From Circinella umbellata (taxonomy: Eukaryota; Mucoromycota; Mucoromycetes; Mucorales; Lichtheimiaceae), in assembly GCA_025093555.1 (NCBI GenBank), contig JAIWNF010000068.1, positions 1 to 64,000 on the forward strand: 64,000 nt of DNA. Reading direction: 5' to 3'. Each line of letters starts with the position of its first letter. Positions within the stretch are counted from its first letter, which is position 1. A model generated the notes under the pieces. That model had not been told where the DNA came from, ran no database searches, and worked only from the letters and a program-made list of their open reading frames with translations. This document shows positions 19,940 through 32,355 of this stretch, piece by piece. Both the position numbers and the translations under genes were made by a program.

Positions 19940-22080
19940 ATGGGAGGTCGCAAAAGAAATATTGAGTCTATTGATCTTGAATCTGTATGGAATAACATAA
20001 AGGATAAACTACATAACTATGGTAAGCAATTTGGTGTACTTTTCTTTATTACTTTCCATTGCACCTTTTTTTTCCCTTCATTTTTCTTCGTTCTTTTTCT
20101 TTGTGTTTTGTGTTTTGTGTTTTTCTTTTTTATTAAATATTGTTATTTATAATAGAATATTGGACTTCTAATGCTCCCAACACTTGGGACGTTAATGGCT
20201 ATGACAAGAAACTACTTGATGTATCATATAATAGTAAACGTATGGCTCACCAAAAACTTAAAAGCGATATAAGTATTATTTTGGCAACTTTTACACATGA
20301 ACAAGAAATAAAGCGAGGTGCGTCACGATTACGGCGTGATTTAACTACTGCAAATGAAGAGAATCAAATGTTTTGGTCAACTTCTGCCGTCACAACCAAC
20401 AAAAATAAACAAGCTCTTGATTCCGCAGCAGCGAACTTGCAAGCTTCTTCAATGAATACAACAGCAAGATTACTTGATCTTTTATTCCGTGACGAGCCTT
20501 ATCTTGACCCAGTTCCACCTCAGCAAGAAGCATTATTGTCAGCACAAACGTTACCTCAACATCAGTTACCTACACAGCAACACCGATATAAAAAACACAA
20601 AAATTTGTCGTCATCGCCATTACCAGTACCAATACCGTCATCTTCATCATTATCGTCATCCGCACCGCCATCACCAGTACCATCGTCGTCATCATCTACC
20701 TTAGCATCAAACGCATCACCATCAACGTTGTTACCTTCTACACCACCAATTACTCTCGTGAAAAAAAGAGCAGAAGAGCTTCTTAATCAATATAATAACA
20801 ACAAACCCCTCCTTTCTTTTGAACGAAAAATTATGACCAACGGTCTTTCATCAATCATTGACTTTGCAGATGACGATGCGTTATCAGAAAGTATTATTTC
20901 TAAACCAGCTGAGTGGAAGACAGCAAAAGAACAGTACGAAACGAGATATCCAATACCAATGATTGACTTACATCCAGATATCATCATACATTGGGATATC
21001 ATATGCGCCACAGCCAAAATGTCCAGAAGCATTGACGCGTCATTAAAATATCTTTATCGTTTATTTCCAAAATATTTTGATAACAAAGACGTGTTTATAC
21101 CATTTAAACTCATGGAATCGCTTCTATTGACAGTATCATCACATCCACAAATGTTACAAAAACAAAAAAAAATTGATTTTACAGAATATGATTATTTTAC
21201 AACAATATGGCAACCCATGTTTAATATATTATTTGAAAAAAGTAACATTAGAATGAAAACACATGAATCAACGTTTTTTTATTCGACCGAAGCCAAAAAA
21301 GAGCAATACCATGATAGTAAGAATGTCATTGGATTTAAAGTAGATGTACAACTCTTAATTGATCATGACGGCAAAGAGTACGATCTTTGCAGCGGGGAAT
21401 TAGCAAAAGAAGATGATCATGACAAAATTATCCTTGACAAAGCAAAACTTAACCGAGAGTCAAAAGATGATTTGGATTGCATTTTGGATATTTGCAAAGA
21501 GGATGAATGGACTGAATGTAAAGCTTGGCAATTTCAAGCTGTCGGTGGCTCTGCAAACCTTAACAGTATTCATCTTGTTGGTAATGGTTCTTATGCTGTA
21601 ATTGCAAGATATCGAATGACTATGCCTGCCAGTATTGGGGACTTTTCTAAATTCATTATAACAATTAAACAATTATTAACATGGAGAAAAGACATTTACG
21701 AAACTGCAGATATGGTTACGAAGAGACTTGCCACAAGACCCAAACTTTCCCGGCCACAAGATTCAAACATATATTCCGCACACACATCATTACAACGGGA
21801 CACAACATATACACCGCCTGAAGGAAGCAGATGGAAAAAACCAACAAATCTTTATGGATATGTACCTGTGAATATTCAAGAAAAACTGCTCGCTGCTTAT
21901 CATTCTTCGGGTTCATCATCTTCGTCATCTTCCACACCATCATCTTTATCAACACCACAGGCAAAAGAATATGACGCGTTTGGCTGGGTATGGACAGGAG
22001 CTAACTGGCACAACAAAGTTACAGATGTATATCGTACTAGTCATCCATATGAAGAAGATCAGGAGGAGCATCATGTGTAA
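19940..22080 (+). CDS. Two-exon gene of unknown function, Mucorales-expanded family
   Basis: Exon 1 is 19940-20021 and exon 2 is 20156-22080, joined by a 134-bp intron (GTAAGC...AATAG). The join gives a continuous frame (HNY-E-YWTSN) and a 668-aa protein. Residues ~1-150 are charged. Residues ~150-220 are Pro/Ser-rich low complexity from CAN-type repeats. Residues ~240-545 look globular, with FKVDVQLLIDHDGKEYDLCS, GELAKED and WQFQAVGGSANLN. A second Ser tract and a Trp-rich end (FGWVWTGANW) follow. From memory, the DGKEYDL.SGE.AKE block resembles hypothetical proteins repeated many times in Mucorales genomes. The D...GE..K arrangement could hint at a nuclease-like fold, which is speculative. 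It appears intact, with repeats on both sides. No function can be assigned. Confidence 0.8.
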
Positions 22081-23040
22081 ATTACAAGCAAGATTCATCT
22101 TTATTTACTTTTTAACTTTTATATAAATTACGTTTTTTTAAGTTGATCTATAAGCAAGACTTTTAACACCTGTTAATCAAGAAAACTGGATGTACATTCT
22201 TACAAGGAAATTATTAGCAAAAATTATATCACTGATATGCGCCATTATATACGCAGTACACATATTCTTAATCTTTTTATAAGATTCTCTTTAAATAAAC
22301 ATCATAATTTTTAATATGTACTTGCTTTCTTTCTGTTATAATTATTACACTCTCAAATTAAAATTCTTTTTTTATTCACAAATGTAATGAATAATATAGT
22401 GTGTTTCATTTTTATGTTTTCTCCATTGAAGAGGTATTTACCGAACTATATTTCCTGATCCATCCTTTTATAATTCCCTAAATTCTAAAGCTAAAACTCA
22501 AAAACATCACCATAAAGCAGCGTTTAGCTTTTTTTTCTATGGGTCGGCAAAAATAAGTGCGCTGCATATTGATATTGTGCGATATTGGACCAAAAATGCT
22601 TTGACAAGTTTTTTTCTGACGTTGCTTTTTAAATGCCACACCAAACAAGATGCTTTCAATAATAGTTATTTTGGATGAATATTATATTATGATACGAAAC
22701 TATTATAAGTAATCCTGGCACGAACGTCGTTGACTCGGGTTTTCGCGTGAGGCGGAGGAAACAGAGTATAACGATATGTTGAACTTATTGCTTTTTAAGT
22801 TTATGAAGACGAAAGCAATAGTGGCTTATAAGATTTTTGTCAATCGATTACTCTTCTTGATGACCCTATTACTTTAAATACGTTGAACTGGTTATGTTAA
22901 ATTGGTTGAATTAAATGATATACAACCAATGTCATTAGGATACACATAATAATAATAGCTTGTAAATATGATCAATTTATCTTAATCGTATTTAACAATA
23001 AGCTATTCGCCACTTGCAAAACAGTGCGTAACTTTTATTT
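22081..23040. other. Gene-free stretch downstream of the unknown gene
   Basis: It holds the AT-rich 3' flank and the first copy of a ~325-bp dispersed repeat (22552-22876). Nothing else is recognised. Confidence 0.5.
22552..22876. repeat. ~325-bp direct repeat, left copy
   Basis: It matches 25402-25722 in the same orientation with few differences (AAGTGCGCTGCATATTGAT through GATGACCCTATTACTTT). The two copies flank the 400-bp satellite. The first ~70 bases resemble a diverged satellite monomer, so the repeat may be derived from the array edge. Confidence 0.85.
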
Positions 23041-23405
23041 AATTTTGAAAAAAAGCTATATATGGTCCCCCAAGAGCTGCAAAGATCATTTATTTTTTCC
23101 AATCTCTCTATATTTTTGCTCTATCATATATATACCAAAACATGATGAAAGTAACCAAATCTGACGCTGGATTGACAGCTGAATAGTATGGTATTTGGGC
23201 TGAGAAGAAAAAACTTAGCCCACGAACCATGACAAACTGATCACTGGCATTATGGGCTAAAAATGAGTTCGACTTGTTAACGGCACCTGATCTTAGTGCA
23301 ATATCCAAAGGCTTAAAGAGAAAAAAACAAGAAAAAAGTAAACATTCAATAAATTTTATGAAAAAACATGCAAGAGGCGTAATAAAAAAGCAACCCATTC
23401 TCTAT
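23041..23405. repeat. Dispersed ~360-bp repeat, copy 2
   Basis: This is the partner of 18012-18365, in the same orientation. It shares GAAAAAAAGCTATATAT, GGGCTGAGAAGAAAAAACT and ACATTCAATAAATT. Confidence 0.75.
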
Positions 23406-23976
23406 ACTAATGTGTTTGCAATCTTTATACGCGTATTAATCACATAAATAATTTTTTTTATTATACCCGTTAAGGATTCAACGCCGCTAGATGCTATGAA
23501 AGTGAAATAAAAGTGAATGTGAAAATTTTATTATGTTATTTTTACCATTCCTTGATTTTTGATGAAGCTAACGAGGTGTGAAAATTACCAGATATGAAAT
23601 TAACGAGGATCCCCTATATAGGGTGCTGTTGATATTATGATTTGAGAAAATCATTGCATTAAGTGTATGTTAGTTGCTAGAGATGTGAAGCGGGGATAGA
23701 GGAAAAAAAAGACAAAATATAAGGAAATCAAAAAAACGTAGAAGAAAGAAGAGAAAAAAATAAAGTAATGTTTGAAGAAAACTAATAGTATGTTATTAGG
23801 TGAGCCATCATATGCATCAACTTCGTTCGCAATTGGTCACTAGGCAGGTACCAGACCGCAGTCTGCATAGAATATCAAACTACTGTTCCTTAATTTGGGC
23901 GCCGATTAAAGTATGTGATCAGCACACCTTGTTGGTGAAAAATAAGAAAAAAGACTTTTGACCACCTATTGGGTAA

Positions 23977-25401
23977 TGCATGGTATTGTACCAAGAACAG
24001 GCTGACAAGTTTTTTCTTGAATGAAAAGGTAGCATGTATTTAATGATGTAGTTATTTAAAAGAAGCAGCTCATTAATGGTTTTTCTCTTTTACAGTTTGT
24101 GTAGATGCTTTCAGTATCCATGGCAGTGGTATGGCAAACACCTGCGTTATTTAACGAAAAAGACCAATGAGCCTTCCGGTCACTGACTAGTCCTCTATTT
24201 GGAATGGAGGTGAATTATTGCTGGCCGATGATTCACGGTGCCATCACCATTGTCGTGGATACTTTTTGCTGCTCTTGGTATGACAAACACCTGCGTTTTT
24301 TAACGAAAAAGACCAATGAGCCTTCTGGTCATTGACTGGTCCTCTATTTGGAATGGAAGTGCATTACCTATTAGTAATGTATGGTATTGTACCAAGAACA
24401 GCCTGATACGTTTTTTCTTGAGTGAAAAGGTAGCATGTATTTAATGATGTAGTTATTTAAAGAAGCAGCTCATTTATGGTTTTTCTCTTTTACAGTTTGT
24501 GTAGATGCTTTCAGTATCCATGGCAGTGGTATGGCAAACACCTGCGTTATTTAACGAAAAAGACCAATGAGCCTTCCGGTCACTGACTAGTCCTCTATTT
24601 GGAATGGAAGTGAATTATTGCTGGCCGATGATTCACGGTGCCATCACCATTGTCATGGATACGTTTTGCTGCTCTTGGTATGATAAACACCTGCGTTTTT
24701 TAACGAAAAAGACCAATGAGCCTTCTGGTCATTGACTGGTCCTCTATTTGGAATGGAAGTGCATTACCTATTAGTAATGTATGGTATTGTACCAAGAACA
24801 GCCTGACAAGTTTTTTCTTGAATGAAAAGGTAGCATGTATTTAATGATGTAGTTACTTAAAAGAAGCAGCTCATTAATGGTTTTCTCTTTTACAGTTTGT
24901 GTAGATGCTTTCAGTATCCATGGCAGTGGTATGGCAAAGACCTGCGTTATTTAACGAAAAAGACCAATGAGCCTTCCGGTCACTGACTAGTCCTCTATTT
25001 GGAATGGAAGTGAATTATTGCTGGCCGATGATTCACGGTGCCATCACCATTGTCATGGATACGTTTTGCTGCTCTTGGTATGATAAACACCTGCGTTATT
25101 TAACGAAAAAGACCAATGAGCCTTCTGGTCATTGACTGGTCCTCTATTTGGAATGGAAGTGCATTACCTATTAGTAATGTATGGTATTGTACCAAGAACA
25201 GCCTGACAAGTTTTTTCTTGAATGAAAAGGTAGCATGTATTTAATGATGTAGTTATTTAAAAGAAGCAGCTCATTAATGGTTTTTCTCTTTTACAGTTTG
25301 TGTAGATGCTTTCAGTATCCATGGCAGTGGTATGGCAAACACCTGCGTTTTTTAACGAGAAAGACTAATGAGCCTTCCGGACTGGCCCGCTATTTAGAAC
25401 G
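23977..25401. repeat. 400-bp tandem satellite, ~3.5 copies
   Basis: Units start at 23977, 24378, 24778 and 25178 (spacings 401, 400, 400) with a motif like TGTATGGTATTGTACCAAG. Each full unit contains two diverged half-copies of CACCTGCGTTNTTTAACGAA ... CTCTATTTGGAATGGA, so a ~200-bp ancestral unit was duplicated before amplification. The last copy is partial and passes into the right 325-bp repeat. Identity between units is high, which suggests recent expansion or homogenisation. Confidence 0.9.
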
Positions 25402-25722
25402 CAAGTGCGCTGCATATTGATGTTGTGGGATATTGGACCAAGAATGCTTTGACAAGTTTTTTTCTGACGTTGCTTTTTAAATGCCACACCAAACAAGATG
25501 CTTTCAATAATAGTTATTTTGGATGAATATCATATTATGATACGAAACTATTGTAAGTAATCCTGGCATGAACGTTGTTAACTCGGGTTTTCGCATGAGG
25601 CGGAGGAAACAGAGTATAACGAATGTTGAACTTCTTGCTTTTTAAATTTATGAGGACGAAAGCAATAGTGGCTTATAAGATTTTTGTCAATCGATTACTC
25701 TTCTTGATGACCCTATTACTTT
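25402..25722. repeat. ~320-bp direct repeat, right copy
   Basis: This is the partner of 22552-22876. A 142-aa hydrophobic open frame (25623-26051) begins inside it; it is AT-driven and has no recognisable family. Confidence 0.85.
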
Positions 25723-27429
25723 TATCTACTTTCTCCACACTTCAACGTCATATCCCTTTTGCTGTCTTACTATATACTATTATATATCTGAATATACCAG
25801 TTTTTTCTCCATCTTTTATCGTTTATAATATAGTATTGAGGCCTTTTTTTTTACAATATGTCACGGCTATAAAAATGAAGTTTTTTAAAGCTACTATATT
25901 AAAATGTATAATTCGCTTTTCAAATCATCAAAGATTCAAGTTATCAGGAGTAATTGTTTACTGTAGCTTTACCTATGTGATATTTGACTTTTTCATTTGG
26001 ATTGAGATAAGGCGTGGTAGTGGAATGTGTGATACGTATGGATATCATTAAAGAAAAGCCCGCCGTTCTCCATAATGATAATATAACAAGTGGTGGTCAC
26101 GGATACATAAGTTTTTATTGTTGTTACGAAGAATATTTATATGTATAATTTCACGCTGTTATCTTCCTTTGCTTATATCCACATTCTATTATATGTAATA
26201 ACAGATGCTTGTTCCAGATGGCATTGAATACTTTCTTTTACGATTTTTATTATGCCAGATTTATTATTATTAACCGGTATTATTATTGTGTAATAATATT
26301 ATCACTCTAAAGCGTGTATATCATGTATTTACATGGTGATATACTTTTTATGTAGTACAAGTTACATTTACGGAACCTATAAGTTTCACGGACCATTTGA
26401 TTGCCAAAAAAAAACTACAATTTTATCAGCAATATACTTCCCTCCTTACTAATATTGGACCCCATAGACAAGTTCTGGTTTACGTGAAAGGTCGGTATGA
26501 AAAATTCCTTTAGCACCTTGTCTTGTCCAGCCAGGATACATAGTCATTTCTCAAGATTATGAAAGGTGGAACGATACGTCATGTAATACCCTATTTTTTT
26601 TGTTAGAGTTACATATCTCTTCTGTTCTCACAAACCAAGTTACTTTTGCCCTTGAGTATATAATGTCGATATCATTTGAAGATCATAAAGATTTGGTCAT
26701 ATTTTTAAAAGGCGTAGCTCTTATATGGAAGGTGAAGTAGTTTTACTAATTCATTGATCAATGGAATTGAATAATTATATTCTTAGTACAGAGCAACCTG
26801 AGTTCAACATTTTCATTAGCAAAAACATAAATAATAGTTGCAAATGGTCGTGCTCGTATTTTGGAAGTTCCACAACCGAACTTTCTTCCATATGGAAACA
26901 AAGATTTGTTTATTTACTTAAAAATCATAGTATGCTCGAAAGTGTAAATCCAAGGTATTTATTTGAACTGAAATATACTAGTAGAGACATATGAAGAGTG
27001 TAATTTAACTCGTTCTTTTTTTATTTATTTAGACCATTCGCAGGGGCGGTTGTTACAAACTGTTAAATTATCATGATTAACAGTTAAATTGCCAAATTAT
27101 GAAGCGTATGCTGTGATACTGACTGTGAAAGATGGAAGTCAAATAACTGTTAAACTTAACAGCATTGTAGCAGCTACCTCTGCAGAACCCGAGTGTTAAA
27201 CTTAACATAACAGTGGATTTAACAGTACTTCTGCGATTGGTTAAGCCAAACATTATGATGCGGAAATAGGGGAAAATATTCAAACTACGGCAAGAACAAT
27301 GGTAATTTTCATTATAGTTATAGGTATGAGCAAAAACAGCGTGCAACTGAGTTTTTATACTTGTAGGTAGTTACACGATTCAAAGTTCAATGAGAAGCCA
27401 TGGATAGTTAAGGTGCTGCTGTTCGACCG
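25723..27429. other. Stretch without a supportable gene
   Basis: It contains AT-rich DNA and a 77-codon frame at 26761-26994 with ordinary composition but no known motif or splice context. Between 27050 and 27240, the word TTAACAGTTAAATTGCC and related TAAC-rich words recur in both orientations. No gene is supported. Confidence 0.4.
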
Positions 27430-28980
27430 ATGAAAGAAACTCTTGATGACTTGGTGCATGGTGAATCATCGCCATCAATCCCACAACAACAACACTCTAC
27501 ATCGACTTCATCTTCAACACCTCCACAAGAAGAGCCAGAAATTTCTTCTCATAAAAACTTTGACGAGTTAAAGGTTGAAGCTCAGTTACACTTTATTAGT
27601 TATAAGAAGGTATACAATAATTGGTTTAATTGCTTTAGATGATGGCGATGGTGTATAAGTGTCTAAACAATACCCATTTTTTTTCTGTCTACTTTTTTTT
27701 TCTTAGCTTTTTGGAGAAACGCTAACTGATGATGAGACGAAGATATTATTTGATATCACCAACGATGGTACAATTAAAAGTAGCTTACGATATGTTGCAG
27801 CTCAGCGTTTGTTAAAAAATGATTTGGACTATTTGGATAATGCCATCATCAAGAGTTGTTTATCATTTATATGATATACAATTACTTTATACTCAATTTT
27901 ATAATAAAGACTTTTTATTTTTGTTTGTTTTCTTAAGCTCTCGCTTTCCCGTATTGTCAATCTGATTGAACCAAAGCTCAAACAATCCATCTTACCACAT
28001 TTAAATAATACAGAAAAAGAAAGACTACAAGACATATTTACTCCCCCTTCTCTTCCTCGGTAGGAAGAAGAAACTCGAAGATTTTTATTATCGATTAAAA
28101 ATGCTGCTGAAACCGGTGATTTGGACACTCTCTTATCACTAACTTTGGAACGTAAACTGGAATGTGTAAAGAGAAAATCAACGTCAAGTCAATTATATTA
28201 ATGCATATCGTGCTTTGATCATATGTAAGTGAACACAAACTTTAATATCATTGTTTTTATTTGAAGAAAAAAAAAAGAACTGAAATTAATATTTACATAT
28301 GATTTTGGTAGTTTATTGTTAATTGGCAGTTGGGATCAAGAGGCAAAGGAGTCAGAAATAACCTTTATAGAAGATCAGCAACCATTCTGGATTATATTTA
28401 TAAGAACACTGATATTATTTTAAACGAGTAACGTGATTTTACATATTTATATATAACCGAATAATATAATATTGTATCACCCACCATGCTTTGGTATCCA
28501 TTTTGTAGTGGGGAAACAGGATCACCAGCCAGCAAAAGAGAAATAACAACTTACAAAGTTCTTTTTATGGCAAACGATTCATCACCATCGTATTCACGAA
28601 AAATTGATCTGTCGCTCAAGTGTAAAGAAATGAAAACTGCTGCAGAACTGTCTTCAAACGAGTGGAAACGATCATCGGATTCTGAATCAATGAAACTACA
28701 CGAGCAAAGCAAAAATTTCAGAGTAAACAGCATAATATTAAATAATATGAGAAAATATGATGTACAAGAAACAATGGTCATGGACTGGATAGGTAAATGT
28801 AAGCCAATAGAAATAATATAAAAATAATTATACTAATAATATTATTTGTGAATTTTTGCAGGATGCTCTGGGTATCTTTATTCATTGAAATGGGTGGCTA
28901 CAGAAGAAATATATGTGGCAACATTACTTACTGATATCCATGTATCCACTGGCCTCACTCTATTATACGATATTATGTGA
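27430..28980 (+). pseudogene. Decayed multi-exon gene of a Mucorales-expanded family
   Basis: Exon-like blocks are separated by GT...AG introns. Block 1 (27430-27609) has a Ser/Thr-rich start and ends HFISYKK. Block 2 (27707-27874) has ETLTDDETKILFDITNDG. Block 3 (from 27940) has RIVNLIEPKLKQSILPHL and is broken by TAG in PSLPR-stop-EEETRRF. A fragment lies near 28312-28430. The last blocks are 28486-28791 (WYPFCSGETGSPASKRE, DLSLKCKEM, SSNEWKRSSDS) and 28861-28980 (GYLYSLKWVATEE). The cadence YPF.SGE...AS..E... SSNEWKR...S...L..QSKN resembles proteins I recall as repeated in Mucorales. Function is unknown. The in-frame stops and fragment gaps make it a pseudogene. Confidence 0.6.
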
Positions 28981-29274
28981 AGAATGATGATTGCTTTGTT
29001 TGGACTTAAAGTATACGAATTTTTTTAATTTTTTATGATTTGTGGATTAACCGTTTGATTATATTAATATACTTTTTTACATAGTATATGTTATCATCAA
29101 CTGCACGCAAAGTGAAGGGAAAAACTGAAAAAGTTCAACGAAAAAGGAAAAAGGTAACTCTTAACTTCAAATAAAGATACAGCAGCAGAAGATCAACAAG
29201 AAGTGCATCAATCATTATTATCATCGACATATTCTGTTGAGCCTGTGTTTGTATTTCTCACTCCCAAATCAAAT

Positions 29275-29367
29275 ACAGTAAAACCCCGTTTTTGCACACC
29301 TTTTGGCCAAAATCCTACTATGTTTTCGACCCCACTTTTTGCAGACTCCTGGTTTTTGCACTACTGT
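29275..29367. mobile_element. ~93-bp mini element with short inverted ends
   Basis: It begins ACAGTAAAACCCCGTTTTTG and ends CACTACTGT. The start matches another ~97-bp sequence at 51670 (ACAGTAGACCCCCGGTTTT), and both contain TTGCAGAMYCC-GG-TTTT internally. Start and end words of this type (CAGTNNACCCCGG) are typical of Tc1/mariner-pogo TIR remnants. No target duplication could be confirmed. Confidence 0.4.
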
Positions 29368-31006
29368 CAAGCCAAATCCCATTGGAATTTCCAACTGTTA
29401 CAGCATCCGCTGCACAATATGGCCAATTTGATTATTAAATAATATTCTGTTACGCGGGCTGTTAATTAAAGTGACTAAACAATTTTGTCACAATCATCAC
29501 TGCGGATGGGTCCAACAAGAAGCAAATACCACACATCTTATCACCTCCAAAGAAAAGAACGTCAGCATAAACAGTCTGAGTAGCAGCAGCAATTAGAACA
29601 GGAGTATCAAAAGGAGCATCGCCAACTCTAATAATTTTACCTATGAATATATGGTTGAATGGCGCAAAGATAATATAAATCACCTTTCGTTCGAAATGTT
29701 TATCGACAAGTTTCCATTCATCAAGCAAAAATGCGCAGTTGCGAAATATCACAACGTTCTTAATGCTTCAGCATTATCTCAAGAACCCTAAATTGAAAAA
29801 TTAATAGGAGCATTTGCTAACTAGAAGTCTAGTAATGATTTCAAACAATTCCGGGACACTCGTTCTTATGCATTATAACTAAAAACTGTGGATTTATCAT
29901 AAAAATGACAGCAAGCGGTCTAATGGAGCGTTATGCCACTGGAGACCACAAACAACACATGAAAATATTTCAGAATTACTTTTTATCAAATCTGCAGCAC
30001 AACAAAGAGCCAAGACGTGTGATTGAATAAAAAAAGTATTTTTTAGTCCCCTACAAAAAAGTCAAGGATCCGAGGAAACACCATCAAAAACAAGTGATAG
30101 ATGATCAAGATCAACAAGTGGAAAAAGTTATTGTGTTATTAGAGCATGTGTAGCGGGAGTTGTAAGTCACCTAGAGCTGTAACTTTACGAACCATTTTTT
30201 ACATTGAAGTGGTATCCACCAACGAATTCCGAATCCAAACTTTGGTAGGATATCTATACTTTTTTTACATACAACCATATTTATTTATTATAGCTATAAT
30301 TTGTAATATAGAATAATACGTAATAATAAAGATATGAGGGTTTTTTTGTGGGTGTAACAGTTCTGTTTTTATTAACATCGCAGAATATTTTTCATTGGGT
30401 TTATGATATTTATCCATACATGCTTAATGTACAATAACTAAAAGAAATCTGGACTGGGTACCGACTTACAAATGTATAATACGAAAAAAACCCCTTAGTA
30501 ATGAGCTACGATTACTTTTAAAAGATAATAATCTTATGAGACCCGGATTAAACTAGGAAACAAAGCTTTGATTATAATATGATATGTTTCGCAGACAGTA
30601 GTGCTTTATAAAGAGCGCAAAATAAAATCTTTGTCAAACACAAGTGTATTTAAATTTTCTCAACTCTTTTTTCTAAGCTTTCAATAAATAACTATAAATC
30701 ACTTTTTCTTCAACAAGCTATTGATAAAGTAATTCATACCAAATGTATCTCTTCTGTGGCGATGAAAAAAAATTAAAGCTGTGGATAAGACAAAATAACA
30801 ATTTATCAACCAACTTTTATCTTGAGAAACTTTCTATAAATAATAACTGGGCTTAACAAAGTCCAGTTTAATATACTGATATATTATGCCTAACAGAATC
30901 AAATTATTGTGTTTTAACCCTACTAATACTATATCATATTTACCAGATTCATTATTGGTAAATTTTATTGTACTTGTATCTGCACACAGTAGTTTTTTCA
31001 AATAAC

Positions 31007-31038
<32 letters not shown>

Positions 31039-31134
31039 CTGTTCAGGTAAAATGCTGTTTCAAAAATTATTAACAAAAAATGGGTATTTAAGAATAAGGA
31101 AAAGGTAAAGGGAAAAATGTATTTTGTGGGTATG
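29368..31134. other. Stretch without a supportable gene
   Basis: Short frames around 29462-30150 on both strands have mixed composition (for example FAPFNHIFIGKIIRVGDAP on the minus strand) and may be remnants of a lost gene, but no motif was recognised. A (TAA)n microsatellite lies at about 31007-31038, just downstream of the VAM7-like gene. Confidence 0.4.
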
Positions 31135-32355
31135 TTATTTGATGGTGGCTAATTTTTTGCTTGCAAATTTAAGTTTAAGACCAGTACGATCCACACCTGC
31201 ATCCAGTTCATCAAGAATTTCATTTTGAGTTTCCAATTCGTCGCCGATAGCAAATCCAAGTTGTTTTTGACGTGCTAACAACGCACTAAACTGTTCCACT
31301 TGTTGATCTTGGTCATCCATCACTTGTTTTTGATAATCAATTAATCCATCATTATCCAATCCGCGTGTTACTTCTGTTTCCTTGGCCCTTTGTTGAGCTG
31401 CAGCTGCAGCACCAAATGCTCGTCCGGGTCCAATGGTCGCACTACGTTTTGGGACTGTCTGTCGGATAGGTTGTTGTTGTTGATGCGTTGGAAAACCATA
31501 ATTATAATTTTCCTGTTGGTGTTCTTCCATTTGCTTTTCATTTGCTACCCTTGCTGTTTGACTACGTCGAGGTGTTTGTTTTAATAATTCTTGTTCTTGT
31601 CGACCAGAATTCACCAGTTTTAATAATGCATCCTTTTCATCTCGAAGTGTTGCAAGCAGATCTTGTCGTCGTAAGAGTTCACCTCGTGCAATCATCATAC
31701 CGCCTTCATAATCTTTTGATGATTCCGATAAACCTTTTAAAGCAGCATCCAAATTAGAAGTTCGTGTGGATAGTGTTACGAGCAATTTCTTTGCTTGAAC
31801 CGTGCAATTATGAGACGCGGAAATCTCGTTCCGTGCATTATGTGTGCCCCGCTTATTGATCAAAGAGCGGACTTGTCGGGCCATGTTGGTCATGGCGTTG
31901 TATTCATCCAACCAAGTTTCCAGAGTATAGTTTGTTGTAGTAGCAGTTGCCGCTCCACCTCCTCCACCCCTTCCTACCCCATTTCCGGACTTGTGATTCC
32001 CTTGAGGTATAGCTAAAAAGTCCTTCCAGACGTCAGTTTGTCTCCAGCGATCGTCACGATGACTGAGAATGGCTCGGAGGTATTCTTCTAATCCACGTCG
32101 CCGAGTGTCAATCTTGGTAGCATCATTAAAAGTCGGTGGGAAAAAACTTTTTGTTGGTAAATGTAATGGTACGGGATGCTTTGGGAAAATATTTTCAAAT
32201 TGAGTATGAAGTTTTTCAAAATCTGAGTAACGTTTCCAGACGACCCATGTACGAACAGCTGCATGTACTTCGACACAATAAACTGTATGTGGTTTAGGCT
32301 GGTGCCTTGTTTCGGTTGAAGGAACAAAAACAGCTTGAATAACTTCTTCTGTCAT
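31135..32355 (-). CDS. VAM7: Vam7-like Qc-SNARE with PX domain
   Basis: This is a single-exon gene of 406 aa. In yeast, Vam7 binds PI3P on vacuoles and supplies the Qc helix to the SNARE complex that drives homotypic vacuole fusion with the HOPS tether. The N-terminal PX domain (~5-118) has WKRYSDFEKLH with the phosphoinositide-binding Arg-Tyr, LPTKSFFPPTF and the basic RRRGLEEYL. A Gly-rich linker follows near 128-140. A helical middle has repeated Leu/Arg and Gln/Pro-rich spacers. A C-terminal SNARE motif (~340-402) has the zero-layer Gln at about 377 (ETQNEILDEL). There is no transmembrane anchor, as in Vam7. It is longer than the yeast protein (316 aa) because of the low-complexity middle. 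Confidence 0.9.
   Translation of the reverse strand: MTEEVIQAVFVPSTETRHQPKPHTVYCVEVHAAVRTWVVWKRYSDFEKLHTQFENIFPKHPVPLHLPTKSFFPPTFNDATKIDTRRRGLEEYLRAILSHRDDRWRQTDVWKDFLAIPQGNHKSGNGVGRGGGGGAATATTTNYTLETWLDEYNAMTNMARQVRSLINKRGTHNARNEISASHNCTVQAKKLLVTLSTRTSNLDAALKGLSESSKDYEGGMMIARGELLRRQDLLATLRDEKDALLKLVNSGRQEQELLKQTPRRSQTARVANEKQMEEHQQENYNYGFPTHQQQQPIRQTVPKRSATIGPGRAFGAAAAAQQRAKETEVTRGLDNDGLIDYQKQVMDDQDQQVEQFSALLARQKQLGFAIGDELETQNEILDELDAGVDRTGLKLKFASKKLATIK

Noticed and set aside
20474..20704. His/Arg-rich alternative frame over the CAN repeats
   Set aside because: It is a shadow frame of the Pro/Ser-rich tract in the 19940-22080 gene.
25623..26051. 142-codon hydrophobic ORF
   Set aside because: It starts inside the 320-bp direct repeat, is driven by AT-rich codons for Leu/Ile/Phe, and has no family or splice context; the left repeat copy lacks the frame.
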